Shown here in pieces: positions 22,456 through 34,463 of a stretch of DNA of 64,000 bases. Source of the DNA: Parelaphostrongylus tenuis (taxonomy: Eukaryota; Nematoda; Chromadorea; Rhabditida; Metastrongylidae); NCBI GenBank assembly GCA_019055375.1, contig JAHQIW010007058.1, positions 123,248 through 187,247 of the forward strand, in the 5' to 3' direction. The notes under the pieces were generated by a model, which was given only the letters and a program-made list of their open reading frames with translations, did no database searches and was not told the origin of the DNA. Positions within the stretch are counted from its first letter, which is position 1. Each line of letters opens with the position of its first letter. Position numbers and translations under genes: made by a program.

Positions 22456-25400
22456 ATGAGATGCTCGAAAATTGCACTCCAGCTGGCTCCTTTAATATGT
22501 CTCGTTTTTGTGGTTTCACCAGCGTTTGGTTGTGGGACGATGCTACCCGGTCAAGGTATCGAACAAAGAAATTTCTGCTCTTTCGGAAAAACTTTCCTTC
22601 ATATATGAGTACATGCTAACGTTCTGAAAGTGGCAAAGATTATAATTTTGAAGTCGTCTTCTTTGGGCAACTTTCATTGTAAATGAGAGATTGCTGCCTT
22701 GTTTTCTGTTTTCTTCGATATGCCGCATGTGAAAAAGTGCTTTCAGTCATGAGTAATGAGTTCAGTGTATTCTTTTTTGCAGTGGATTACACTAATCCTT
22801 TGCCTCTATGAACGCAACGTTTTCTGACTAACGCACGAAGGTTAGGAAAAAGTAGAAAGAAGAAATGGAATAAAATAAATTTACTTCTAATTGTGAAATC
22901 ATTATTTTTGCTCCAATGAGTGTACATAGAAGCAGTTATGCTCATTTTGAAAGTATTTACATGGTAGAATTCACTATTATATTCACTATTACACATAGGC
23001 ATAACTCTCAGAAAAATTTAGGAATAGCCGCAGCCTCATCAAAGAAAAACCTTAATTTTTTCATTTATAGCTAGGAGAATATCCTTTAACGTCATTGGAT
23101 TCACCCTGCCTGTTAACATGGTGTGGACCACACCAATCGAAGCGGTCAAAGCTCCTGGAATTTCAAGAAGCGCAATGGAGGTGCAGTCATTCGTACAACG
23201 CGTGACAATGCAGGCTGTGAGTTTTATAAGAGAGCTAAAATTCTATGCTGCACCTATCTGCTTTGGTGCATCTAATGTTGACCGCTTCGACTTTCCACTG
23301 TTTTTCTTTAGGCCATTGATGTATTAGAGGAACAAGGTCGTCGTGCCGGTCTCTTCCCTGCCGTGATATCAGGCATTTTGGATCAGCTCACAGTGAACAC
23401 CAGTTACAGTCCACTCCAGTGCGCTGAAGTAAACGTAAACCCAATGGTAGCCCCAGCAACCATGAGTGCGTTCTCAGTGCTGTTTTTCAATTTAATTCAT
23501 CGAATGATTCGCACATCAAGCACTTGACTATCAGCTTTAGGTAATCAAACTTTTTCAAAGTTTAAAAAGTTGTTTTTAGTTCGGCATTTTTTAACTTTAT
23601 GTGTGCTGGTCTTAACAAAAATAAAACTGGCAAAATCTCTCTCATGGAGGGATTTTTTGTCGGTCATCGGTGACAGAAGACCGGCTAGTCTACAGATGGC
23701 AAGCACCAAAATCAACAGGAGGCCCAGAAGAGCTACGTTCCTCTGGGAGCACATTTAGACTTAGAGGCTAAGATCACTGTTTCCGATACGCGAACTTCTC
23801 ATACCTTTTTCTTCTACAAATCGAATTGTTTGAAGGCAGTCATTAGTAGTCACTCAAGCGCTTTAGCCCTTTATTTGATCCCGTTATCACAGGCGTCAGT
23901 CTGTTTCACTGTGCGGATCTCAGTACATCTAGCATTTAATTCGTTTTTCGTCTTTTTCCTGAGCATCGTAGAATACTAGTTGAGCGAGCCTCCTTGCAGT
24001 CTCGAGGATAGCCTTGGTGTGGTTTTCTATAGGACGGTGTTGTTAACTGCCAGAGAGAAGTGGAGGGTGGAGCTCGGCTTCACGCGCGTTGTAACGACCA
24101 TCACAACCACTCGGCCACGGAGCCCAGTCACACAAGAAGGGGTTAGAAATCATCTTTAATAGTTGGGCTTCTCCTTAGAATTGGAGGAACTGCCAAATTA
24201 CCTTATGAGTGTTCATCTCTTACGTTCAAAACTTAGCAAACACTATCTGCGTATCAGGACGCTAAAAACGGTAAAGTGAGTTTTGTTTCGTGGACTCAAA
24301 TAAACTCCAAGTACGGTACTGTTGAGAAGGACGAGTGTGCTACGGCTTCTAAAATCTTGTAGTCATTTCAAGACTCCATAAAACGCTACAAATCATGGTG
24401 ACTATTTGTACCTATAGTGCAGCGCACTTGCATAAGAATTTTCTTTAGAGGAACTCATGATGCAGAGAGGAAGGACAATGTACAGTATCATTTTCCCGGC
24501 CGAGAGAAAGAGCCGCTACTCATTTCACGTTGTCCATAACGCTGAAGAATGGTTTTTTCGAACATGTTATACTACAGATGCCAGCGGCATTGGTGTTGTA
24601 ATCATAATGCTTATGATCCACGAACTTTGCTCACTCGAGCAACTAAGAACCAGGATTGTGCTCGCGGTTAAACAGATTTGGATTAAAGCCAGCCTAGACC
24701 ACCTACGCTCTTTACGTACCAACATCAAGTTGTGACGAAGAGGTCAAAGCGTTCTGTATGAACGCAGAAGTTCTTCAGAAGGAACTGCTGATTCTTAAGG
24801 GTCATCAATGGAGATTGTAACGCAAAAATTGGAGTAGAAGAACGTTCGAAAGATGTCAAATAAGAATCTACGGATTAAAATGGAATTCACAAACTATGTG
24901 GTTGTCTAGGTTTATAATGTTGTCCAAAATAAATTCATGGTTATTCACAGTTGCGAAAGCCTCGTTTGCATCTGTGCATGTCCCCCAATGAAGAGTTCTA
25001 AAGAAATAAACAAACCTTTGCAAATGGAAAGGTTTGTCTAATCGCTGCCACTGTTGTTCCAAGATTTTGCTCTGGATCAAATCACTGCTTCGCTCAACAT
25101 TCCATTTCTTGGAAAAGAAAGAAATCCGCCAAGTACAGATAAAAATCCCAAATAATCATAGTTTCAGAATATATCAGTCGGCTCTTGAAAAAATGCCGTC
25201 ATCAATAATAAGAATTGAGAATACCATCGGCTTCTCCAAATTTCAGATTGTCGCTACAAGAGCCGAAAATGCGAAAGTGATCACTTGATCACCATGAAAC
25301 GTTTGCCTCCAAACTTAGGCTGATACGCTATCGGCTGATGCCGCGCGATCCACTAGCAAACGCTAACTCATGCGCGAACTTTTAAACGCTGCAGAAATGC

Positions 25401-27877
25401 TGAAAAAGAATCATACCTTTACTCTCGACTGGTTATATAAAACATCTGAAGAACAATAATAATCTGATAATCTGATAAAGAATATCTCATAATTATTATT
25501 TGAGCCAACATGTCATGTTGTCTGGTAATGGGCTCTTGTACAGCCCGATACACGTGTTTCGACCTTACAGTCTTGTCAGTCGCGCAGGACCCGCTGTCTT
25601 TTAGCTAATCCTCTGTGGGCGCTCCAGTCTCTACACTAAGAGGTAGCGCCGACGAGCGATTTACACCGTAAATCAAGTGAAGTTATCACAGAATTTATAG
25701 TGTTGTACACTCAATTGCTCTTTTGCTGGTATTTTCATAATATCATACCTTTACTTCAAGTGTTTTCTTATGACCACGATCAAATTTCAGAGATTTTCAG
25801 AGAACTCCAGAGCACCTACAGAGCTACTGGCTAAAAAACGACGAGTTTTGCCCGACTGACGAGACTATAAGGTGGAAACACGTGTATCGGGCTGTACAAG
25901 AGGAGCTTAATACTAGACCACATGATATGTTGACTCAAATAATATTATGAGATGTATTGAAATTAGAGCGTGGTTTGAAAACACTCGAAACAAAAGTATA
26001 ATAATCTGATGAAATGTTTTGAGCCCTTGTGAGGCTATAGGACAGTAATTATGGCTAAAGTTACAGAAGTAAGAAAGGGTATTTGAGTTCCATCAAAAGT
26101 CGCCAATAGCAGAACTAAAATCATTCACTATGGCACTTGTACAGAACAATTATAGCTTCCAGAAACGCAACGGAGAAAATCGTCAACAATTACCACTCGC
26201 ATCTATTTATTGAACGCGTTCTCTCACGATCATATACAAAGAAAAAAAAAACCTTTTTGCCATCCCCCGTTTTCCCTCAAAAATTCGACATATTGTCATG
26301 CCGGTGTAGAATTTAAAAGTATCTAGCCCGAGTAAAGTAATAGTAAACAACCAAAGGAACTCTCATTAGTTCTCATTAACATACTTGCTCAGGTCTTTAC
26401 ACTTTGCCGAAATGTAGTGTTTCGGGTCAACGGGAAACTAGCAACACCGAGGTGTTGCTCAAGATGGGACACTTCCACAACATCGGCGAATATTGCCCAA
26501 TCTGCTTGCGGTCTATCGTCTATAAATGTATCACAAATTATCCACAGGAATGACAGAAGAATGAACGAAAGACAGCCATAGGGACAAACATGTATCGAAA
26601 AGGACTCCACCACTGTAGCATAGAGCCATACGAGAATTAGAATGGGAGAACATAGGAAAAGAATCGATGGCCATCGTCTTCACTCTGTGGTGGTAACCGC
26701 TCTAAAACACAAAACATTAGCCAGACGGACTAAATGTCCGATTATCATAGCGGCTGTGAAAAGATTAGTCTGCGGCTAAATCTCAAAGAAACGAAGCTCA
26801 TGAAAAACAAATGAGTTCTGAATGCACCATTTACGCTCATCGAGCTCACGGAATGAGTATCTCGAGATGTTTTAGCTACGTCTGTTTAGGTTGAGAACCG
26901 GCATTACGAAAGATATGGTTTTAGAGTCAAACAAGGAAAACGAGTGACTAACGAAGCGTTGTAGACCACTGAAAATATAGTTGAAGAAACAAGGAACGCC
27001 CGCAGTTGAAAAGAAAAATAGAATTACAAGGGGTCTCTTCAGTGAGAGGATCCATTGGGTTGCTCTTGCACGAGATATGAGAATAAGGAAGTTTCACTGC
27101 TGTCCACTCGAGTCACTCGACGACAGAGAACAACAGGTGATAAAGGCTATGTGAACTACATTGAAAGTCTGCAGCAATCCGGATCTGATCACTCAAGTTC
27201 ATCGGGTTAACAGTAATTAGTTCTCAGTGAGTAGCACTCTCTTGTTGTACGAGACGCCGATATGCTGGTAAATCAATGCATTGGAAGTATGAATGGTAAT
27301 ATTCAAGTAATGAAAGCACTTCATCAGAGAGCCTCAACCAAAGAAGACACGGATTTAATCAAAGTTTAAACTATCTGCTATTGTAAACAGGAAAGCACTT
27401 TTGAACCATCTTCTCAGTGTTCATGACTGAAAAACTAAAATCTTTTTGGAATATAGGTTTATTGAACTTCTCGTACCGCTAAGTACTTACTGACTTTTTG
27501 TTAAGTGAAGACGATCAACCAAAATCTTTTTTTACAGTTATGAATGGAGGCTGCATTATCATCGGTAGTACAGTGACTAGCGTATGCACAATGGTTCCTC
27601 CTGCGATGTGCACGTATGATACCCCATTTACGGGTACTATGCCTGTTTCAGCAATTCATCGAACTATTTCTGGAACAGTCTCAGTTAGACTTACGCCTCA
27701 TCTCTAACAGAACCAATGTTGATGTTATTATGAGCACCTGTTTAGACTACAAACATCATCATGGCAAATTGGACGACCCAAATGTGGCAAAGTGTGATGA
27801 ATAGAGTAGCTCGTTCCTTGGCAACTGGGCCATTTCGCTCGAACTTCATTGGCGTTTCTGTCACAGTCGGAAGTTGA
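22456..27877 (+). CDS. Secreted nematode-specific protein, five exons, intact
   Basis: Exons 22456-22555, 23071-23216, 23312-23465, 27538-27683 and 27746-27877 join without a stop into 225 codons; every phase fits (1,0,1,0). Donors are GTATCG, GTGAGT, GTGCGT, GTTAGA; acceptors TTATAG, CTTTAG, TTACAG, TTTAG. Exon 1 encodes a signal peptide (hydrophobic core LAPLICLVFVV, likely cut before CGTMLPGQ). Exon 2 has FTLPVNMVW and SAMEVQSFVQR; exon 3 EEQGRRAGL and YSPLQCAEV; exon 4 GCIIIGSTVTSVCT and HRTISGTVS; exon 5 NIIMANWTTQMWQSVMNRVA. Cysteines are spaced as in an extracellular disulfide protein. I know similar uncharacterised secreted families in nematodes but cannot name one. A polyadenylation signal AATAAA is at 27889. 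Intron 3 (4.1 kb) holds two LINE fragments and a hammerhead foldback. Four related copies lie in this window. Confidence 0.82.
24050..24125 (-). repeat. Possible degenerate tRNA(Ser/Leu)-derived sequence
   Basis: Minus strand contains GGCTCCGTGGCCGAGTGGTT, the 5' end and D-arm typical of type II tRNAs, but no matching T-arm follows at the right distance. Pseudogene or SINE head. Confidence 0.3.
24440..24905 (+). mobile_element. RTE-type LINE endonuclease fragment
   Basis: An open frame at 24457-24735 contains VHNAEEWFFRTCYTTDASGI and LCSLEQLRTRIVLAVKQ, matching the apurinic-like endonuclease domain of RTE elements upstream of the RT. Frames then break. Located in intron 3 of the secreted-protein gene, same orientation. 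Confidence 0.65.
25543..25585 (-). ncRNA. Hammerhead ribozyme, one core change
   Basis: Minus strand: CTGACAA (G8 to A), helix II GAC/GTC, GAAA, ACACGTGT, GTA, TCGGGC. The core change at the essential G8 should abolish cleavage. Confidence 0.65.
25850..25892 (+). ncRNA. Hammerhead ribozyme, helix II closing pair broken
   Basis: GCCCGA pairs with TCGGGC (helix I, six pairs); core CTGACGA at 25856-25862 and GAAA at 25875-25878 are intact; ACACGTGT helix III; GTA before the cleavage point at 25886. Helix II has lost the 10.1-11.1 pair (G opposite G). It is in sense orientation within intron 3 of the gene at 22456-27877. Confidence 0.75.
26385..27165 (+). mobile_element. RTE-clade LINE fragment, internally deleted
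   Basis: Frames give FHNIGEYCPICLRSIVYK near 26475 (fingers), then a jump to the region just before and after the catalytic box (26640-26760), LKETKLMKNK near 26780, FSYVCLG near 26870 and the C-terminal end near 27060-27150. The core RT domain between is largely deleted. In intron 3 of the secreted-protein gene. Confidence 0.7.
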
Positions 27878-27888
27878 AAAACGTATTG

Positions 27889-27894
27889 AATAAA
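27889..27894 (+). terminator. Polyadenylation signal AATAAA
   Basis: Canonical hexamer 12 nt after the TGA stop (27875-27877) of the secreted-protein gene. Confidence 0.6.
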
Positions 27895-27899
27895 AGACG

Positions 27900-29050
27900 T
27901 TATTGTAAAGTAAATTATTTATTATTATGAATATTCAGCACTGTCCTACCTAAATCACGATGTTTTTTCTTCTAATATTACTGAAAAGTACTTTCAAGCA
28001 AAACTTCTGCGTGAAACAAAAGCATGCACTTCTGACAATTTGTTTCCTTTCGATTGTCTATGACAGTAAAAACACACTGCCAAATCCTCTAATATAAAGC
28101 CACCAGCCTTTTGCAATGGTTGTCTCAAATATTTTTATTGAATGAAACTCGCATTGTCTTAGCTGACATTGCTGAATACTCGTCCACGTAACGCGTCTCC
28201 CATACGTAATGGAGCCTTTTCACGCTATCGCCCTCTACAAGTTCTTTTAGGTTGTCTACAGATTAAAGAAACGAACTTACCTCTAGACAAAAAAATTTCA
28301 TAGAGTGTTAGTAATCTTTGAAAGCCTAAGTTTCTGGCTATGACGCTACGCATCCGTTCTTTGAATTCACCTTTTTATGACGCTGCAGTTTTTGAAATAA
28401 AATAATGTTTCACACGCACCGTGCGCTTTAATCACCGTCAAGCTTATACGTCGCTTGAAGCATGAAAAGCATATGAACGTGTAGAGGAAATGTCTGCAGT
28501 ATCAGCGTCATATGTTTTATACAGAGTTTTTATTAAATCGGAAAAAAATTCCTAATCGAATGACAAAAGTCGTGATTGACATTGACATTGACGTAATTGA
28601 CACGCGACCATGCATTTAGATTGATCGATCGCAGAACGCCGTATCGAATCTAGCCAGAAGGCACACAGACCGCACATTAGCAGATAAACTAGCGCGTCAG
28701 ATATGTATGTGGAACTTGATCTTATTTTCCCTGATACGCTTCAGTAAAACAGTCTTTCCAAAATTACCATAGCTATTGAATGGCGGAAACTTGCACTGTA
28801 AACACAAATGTTCCTTTCGCTAGGCGATAAAAGCCTTTTTCAAAAAGAGCCACGTAGCGCAGTAGCCATAGATCTAAGCTTTCAAAGGAATATCAAGTCT
28901 CCTATGAAAAATTTCTTGCTCAGCGAAAGGCGTCGTTTCTTCATTTGCCCCGGATAACCGAAAAGTACCTCTCAAGTGATCAATCTCCAAATGGTCCGCG
29001 AAATGCGTGGATGAGGAAGAAGTTTCTCAAAATCCATCGAATTCAAAGTT
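27900..29050. other. No gene; scattered dispersed repeats
   Basis: Contains degenerate copies of the dispersed repeat seen at 9.3 and 32.9 kb (near 28310-28430) and of the 9.93-kb repeat (28910-28980). No coding frame supported. Confidence 0.35.
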
Positions 29051-29054
29051 TATA

Positions 29055-29330
29055 CATGAAATCAGTCAAGAACAACAATAATCATTCTTCAAAATAAAGA
29101 CAATCACTATCCACGATCCTTTGCCATCAATCTGCAAGCTTTCGGATCTGCTCATCGAATCGGCGTCCACGCAGGAAATGTTCCATTGAGTGAAAAAGAA
29201 CATATCGCAGGCGCAGCATCTCGACTGTAGGCAATGTACAGCAAGACCTCGACTCCTTTCAATTCATCAAACTTCATCTAGTCTTCCTTGTGATGTGAGA
29301 TTTGACATTGTCTTACTGAAACAGCACGCT
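29055..29330 (-). mobile_element. mariner 3'-end fragment, copy 3
   Basis: Aligns by eye with the mariner copy at 19940-20262: same CTTCAAAATA and GACAATCACTATCCA-type 3' segment, then a decayed C-terminal coding stretch (AATGTTCCATTGAGTGAAAA versus AGTGTTCCATTGACCGAAAA). More decayed than copy 2. Confidence 0.6.
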
Positions 29331-29589
29331 TTCGATAAAACAATGTCATGTATCTTCTTCCAACGCATCAAAAGCTTCTCATGGAAAAATTTTTAAGATA
29401 TTCCAATGATATTGCAACAAGCGATAGTGCACGAGATAAGAACAAAATCTGAATTTTTCGCGGGTGTTAGAGAACTTTTCCCTCATCCCAATACTTCGCA
29501 CATGTGAGAGTTGGAAATGGGACAGCGTGTAAAGAAATAGAAATCTCTGAATTTTCAGTTACATCTATCTCGCTGTAGACTAGAACAAC

Positions 29590-31060
29590 ACCTGGTTCAA
29601 ACAGGATAAGACCAAAACAAACACCTGAAGAATCTACCACTAGATCTCATCAGCACTCTAGCCCGACTCTTCTCGCGTTAACCGTCAGAATTCAACGTTC
29701 CCACTAATGGAAAATCACCAAGACGCGTGTTACTATTCAAAAAGGGAGACTTCACGACATGGGCATCTATTGACCAATCTGCTTGTCGCTCGTCGTCTAG
29801 GTACTATTTATTCGAGACATTCTAAACAAGATCGACAGAACACTGAAAAAAGAACAGCCATGCGAACAAGGGAGTTTCGAGAAGGAGCTAGTACCACAGA
29901 TCGCAACCACACGATCACAAGACTCATTGAAGTTTTACGAGAGTACCAAGACCGCTTTGTTTCACTTTCATCAACTTGAAGAAAGTCTCTGATTCACTAA
30001 AAGCACAAGCAGTCATGGAGACTCTGGACAGCCACGGCTTTCCTACTCGGAACATAACGATCCTTCGTGAGCTATATAAAGATTGCTCAACCGAAATATT
30101 GCTAATCTATAACGATATCAATATCGACGTAAGTGGGGCTTGACAAATCAATATTATCTCACCAAAATCATTCACTACCACCCTCAAAACGCCATGCGAA
30201 TCTTAAGATGGGACGATATGGGAGAGAATTGACGGTTCGGAAATTAAACTATCTTTGCTCGCTGATGATATCGTCTTTATGACACCAAGCCATCAGCAAG
30301 ATAAACCGAATGTTAACCGAGTTTGACAACGTCGCGGAAAGATTTCCGACTAAATCTAACGAGAACCATTTTTTGAGGAGGACGATATTGTAAATGCTCT
30401 ATTCGCGCTCAACGAAATATACATCTCCAAATGTTCTAGTTACGTCTCTCTAGGTCATAAATGCAATATGACTGAATGACCTAACTATAGAGTTGAGGAG
30501 GATGAAAAGAACGGCTTGAGGGCGTTTAAGAGACGAAGTGAAGAGGATAGAATACATCTAACTCCGTGGACCACCTTTTTGATTCGACAGTCTATCCATG
30601 TACCAACGCATGCAACAAAAACCTGATCGCTACGTGAACAGAATGAGAAATCACTTGGCATTTTAAACGCGCAGTCGAAATGTTGATGCCAGGAGTACCT
30701 GTGTCTCGTAAATGAGAGAAAGGAGCCAAGTCTGACTTACGTCATCGACCAGATGTCAAGGATGTCGTTGTATACGCCAGGCTATAGAAGATAGGGTGGG
30801 TTGGACACGTATTGCGCTTCAACGACAACTGATGAACGAAAGCATTATCGACTGAATTCCTCGGGATGTCAAGCGCTCCACAGGAGGACCACTGATTCAA
30901 TGGTCCGCTTTCTTCACAAAACGCCTGAAAAACGATATGATGCTCATCGGATTCCTAAAACGAGGAGGACCCACTGTACTATCTTTCAAGCGATAGGAAA
31001 AAATGGAAGATGTACTGGAGCCCGCTCAAGTCCTTCGACGATCAACGGGACAACAGGTGT
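29590..31060 (+). mobile_element. RTE-clade LINE fragment, longest copy
   Basis: Starts just before the RT fingers (IRPKHLKNLP, then ISTLARLFSR near 29640), continues through TWASIDQSACRSS, KGVS region, a palm segment near 29970, GDTI/ISPKSFTT near 30160, the catalytic FADD-like box (here SLLADDIVFMTPS) near 30260 and the C-terminal region to ARSSPSTINGTTG near 31020-31050. Many frameshifts and stops. The 3' end joins directly to the internal part of a second copy at about 31060. Confidence 0.85.
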
Positions 31061-31690
31061 GATCTATCTAGGACAGGAAGTCAACATGATGAACAACCTA
31101 TTTCTCATAGTTGAGTGAGAGAGCGGTTTGGGGAGCGTTTCGTGACATTGAGCATATAATGGAGAGAACGTACAAAGAACATCCAACTGAGTGGCTCGTC
31201 TTCTCGACTTAGCTGATTATCCCTGCCTTAACTTATGCGCCAAGAACCTGGGCGTTTATGAAGCAATATGAAAGATATTTGAAACCCATGGAAGGTGCCA
31301 TTGAAAATTGGTATTAGAATATCCCGTGCTTCGTAAATAAGAAGAAGGATCTGAAGTTCCTTACCTGTGTCACCAATTCAGAATTGAGGCGCTGTTCTAC
31401 ACACTAGGCGTTCAAATATTAGGGTGGCGGGAGACGTAATGAGTCGTGATGACAACCGATGAATAAGGGCAGTCACCTAGTGGGTTCTTGGATAATCGAA
31501 AGCACAAAGGAGAGTGAGCCAACGGTCCGATTTTTTTCACGAAAAGCGTAGAAGAAAGAGATGATTATCAACGAAGTCCTAGAGCATGGAGGGCCACTGA
31601 GCTACTCTTGAACGTGATAGCAGAAGTTCTGCTAGTAGCTGATCGAATCATCTGACGATCAGCGGGACGACAGGTGATACAAGTGATGTA
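31060..31690 (+). mobile_element. RTE-clade LINE, second 5'-truncated copy
   Basis: Begins abruptly with YLGQEVNMMNNL, a motif from the middle of the protein, directly after the 3' end of the preceding copy, then runs to a second C-terminal end with the SAGRQVIQV tail near 31680. So two truncated copies lie head to tail. Confidence 0.8.
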
Positions 31691-31699
31691 ATGGACATA

Positions 31700-33330
31700 T
31701 TTCCGATAGAAGAATCGAACAGTGAGAAACTTCACTTTCACTGCCTACCCGTCACTAGTAAAGTGATTCATCATTGTCTCACAGGAAAGATTTGCTTTTT
31801 TACAAGGAAATGAACGAATGTGTGATCGAGAGAGCCCCAGTACAAAGACAATCGTTTCACGTTCCCTCAAAACAAAGACTCAACGGTAGCAAAAACCTTC
31901 CGAATTTCTAAATCAGAGCCAATGAAAGCATGCAGGATGGTGAAACTTAGAAAAGAGTCTTAGCTTTTCAGCCTTTCCTCTCGGTTTCTATCGTGCCCTC
32001 ATTGCTGAAACGTTCAAAAGCGCATCTATCGCTCCATTCTCCGCACCTTTCTGTAGCTATGTTTTGCTTTCATAATCATAATCACTATTTGGTTTAACAA
32101 TGAAAGCTGAACTAAGTTTCTAAAGGCCTGTTTCTAATCGTAGTTTGGTAGTGTTGCTGGGTATTAGACCCACTGCCGATCGAAAAGTCTTGCAGATGCT
32201 GAGGTTTCTGAGTTACATATTCTATCACACTGTAGTTCTAAGCCTGGTGTTGCACAGATATAAGTATTGGTTGATTACGCGAAAAAAGATAACTGAATAA
32301 AAATGGCGTATAATGCAGTGCTTGCAGTGAGAGAAGCCGAATAAATACGGAAAGACAAATTCTCGTGCTCCATAAGGTGGAACACGATGTCTGAACTGAG
32401 GTAAATTGCAATTACTCAAAAGTGTTATAAATTACGACCACCACGTGTTCTCATAAGAAAGCCCAAGATTCATATTTTAGGTAGAAAACTCTGTAAAAAA
32501 GACGTTTACAATGCCAAAATCTAGAAAGCTTTACGTGCTTATTTCCTCTATAGTAAAATAAAATTCCTCTTAACAAAGGCATGGAGCTGTTTGTGTTGAT
32601 CGAGGCGAGCGGACCATGTCGGTTAGCTCTGATCTATGAACCAATGTACAAATTTACTCGGACCTCTTTTCTTATACGTTTCAAGTCACATGTTGCGTTA
32701 ATGTCATTACATTCCTTCAAAAAGAGTACTATGCCTTGAAGATGAAACTCCAGTCAAACTGACTACCCAATACTGTTGCATTATCAAACCTTGAGGGGCG
32801 ACGTGTACCAGCTGAGGCACACGACTGCTTGAAGGCCTCTCTTGCATTTTCTCTGGAAATTTGGTAACCATACAAAAGGTTGAATCTCTGCAATTTCTAA
32901 GGCATGTTTGATTTCAGAAAAAGACTTTTCATTACGTTGTAACTACGAAAATAAAGTTATGTTTCGCACTCAGTTTGCTATTTGCTCGGTTGGGAATTGT
33001 ATATGGCTTTTCGCCAACTCTTACTAATCATTGAATAGTCCAAATCTCAAGAATTTCGATGCTGTAATTGGTTTTCTAGAAGTTTATTACAGAGCGCTGT
33101 AAGAAAGAAAAAGAAACTACGTTTTGCACTCATAGTTTTTATAGTGCACAAAAGTTATATATGCACAAAAAACATATGACCGTGTAAAGAAGATCATGGA
33201 GTATCAGCTGCACAAAACCCAACACTTTACTTTCCAAATGAAGGAAAAACCCTGATTGATTAACGAAAATCACCCGCTTAGTGCGAGTTGCGCTGTGCGA
33301 CCGATCAACTGCCGTTTCCAAACGGTTGAA
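31700..33330. other. No gene seen; dispersed repeats
   Basis: AT-rich. Segments near 32880-32970 and 33010-33120 (AAATAAAGTTATGTTTCGCACTC, ACTACGTTTTGCACTCATAG) match the repeat at 9.3 and 28.3 kb. No supportable exon. Confidence 0.35.
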
Positions 33331-33337
33331 TACCTAC

Positions 33338-33610
33338 AACGTATGTGGGGTAGTGGTTATGAATTGATGGTCAACGTTCAATCACGCACTCAAAGGTCCC
33401 CAAGCCTTCCATGCCTTCGGGGTCGGCGAGTGGCACAAGACTTGTTTGGGAAGACAATCAGCACTGACTTGATACATCGGTAAAGCCAGAACGAGTCATT
33501 TTAAATGCCAGATGTGCATTCAATCATCTCAAACTAAGCTAGAAATTAAAGACGAATACATGACGCATTTCTCAGGACGATCAACTTCAAGAGCTTTATC
33601 TTTTATCTCT
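33338..33610 (+). mobile_element. tRNA-derived SINE, copy 4 (degenerate)
   Basis: Same order of blocks as copies 2 and 3: TGGGGTAGTGGTTA (A box), a decayed B box, CCTTCGGGGTCGG, ACTTGTTTGGGA, TGCATTCAATCATCTCAAAC and GAGCTTTATC at the end. The B box has lost its GGTTCGA core, so it should be silent. Confidence 0.75.
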
Positions 33611-33658
33611 CATTAATACTTAGTGGCTTACCTTACAAGAAAGAAAACACTCTCCAAC

Positions 33659-33671
33659 CCCCCCCCCCCCC
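33659..33671. repeat. Poly-C run
   Basis: Thirteen or so consecutive C in an otherwise AT-rich stretch. Confidence 0.8.
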
Positions 33672-33930
33672 TCTTATTGAACAGAACGGTGAGGCAACGC
33701 TTTCGTTGACGGCGACTTTTAACTAAGCCATTTACCGTGACTATGCTTCAACGAACATTAACTGAAATCGCTGAGAGGGCGACATCTCCAAAATTGAGAA
33801 ACGTGATAGTTTCAGCTCCGTCATTCCCGAATGTGCGCTGATTGACCATGAAGAGGAGAAAGGCTTGTTGTGTCGACAACAAGTGTCAAAAAACGCCTTG
33901 CGGGTTTCCTTTTTACCCATTCGATGCCAT

Positions 33931-34463
33931 TTTGATTTTTCACTTTTTACGCGACAATTGACCAGCTAGAGGGGCACACAACGATGAACATATGGCTCTC
34001 TGGTCAGATTTAGATTTTTATCGCAACTAAACGGGGATTCATTATCAAAAAAAAAATTTTGCAGTGCCATTACTTCCTTCAAAACACCGCATATTTCAAA
34101 AACAAGATAGTCACAAAATTGTTAAATTTCCTTCAGCATATTTCAAACCTTTTGATGCTTAATTTCGTTTAAATGTTGAACATTTTTAAGCTACCTTAAT
34201 CGTATTCATTTATATTTCAATAACATTTACCCTCAATTATTATGTCAACAACAATTCATCTCTGTACATGGCTGCAAATAAATAAACAAATACTCAATTA
34301 CATGGTCACTTTGTACTCATGAAATCGAATATTACGACACAAACCTTGGGGTTTGAATGTCCTCTCATTCCATATGAAATTCATGAAACACCTGGAAATT
34401 GATTATTACAAAATGAACAGTTTGGCAAAAATAATCCTGCACACTGCAAGAGATGCAACTCTG
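33931..34463. repeat. Repeat X, copy 1
   Basis: About 530 bp, direct repeat of 36187-36725 (both start TTTGATTTTTCACTTTTTA and share TGTCAACAACAATTCATCTC and a long AATAAATAAACAAAT segment). Its right end abuts the truncated secreted-protein fragment exactly at 34464. Type of element unknown; no coding frame. Confidence 0.75.

Larger units (their letters stand above)
25490..26005. mobile_element. Hammerhead foldback pair d/e
   Basis: A minus-strand unit (25495-25735) and a plus-strand unit (25840-26005) face each other. Outer ends are complementary (TTATTTGAGCCAACATGTCA near 25497 versus TGTTGACTCAAATAATA near 25930). Each inner half ends in the ACTCAATTGCTC / TTTTCATAATATCATACC segment. Lies in intron 3 of the secreted-protein gene. 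Confidence 0.8.

Noticed and set aside
24050..24125. tRNA-Ser or tRNA-Leu gene
   Set aside because: Only the 5' end and D-arm match; no T-arm at the proper distance.
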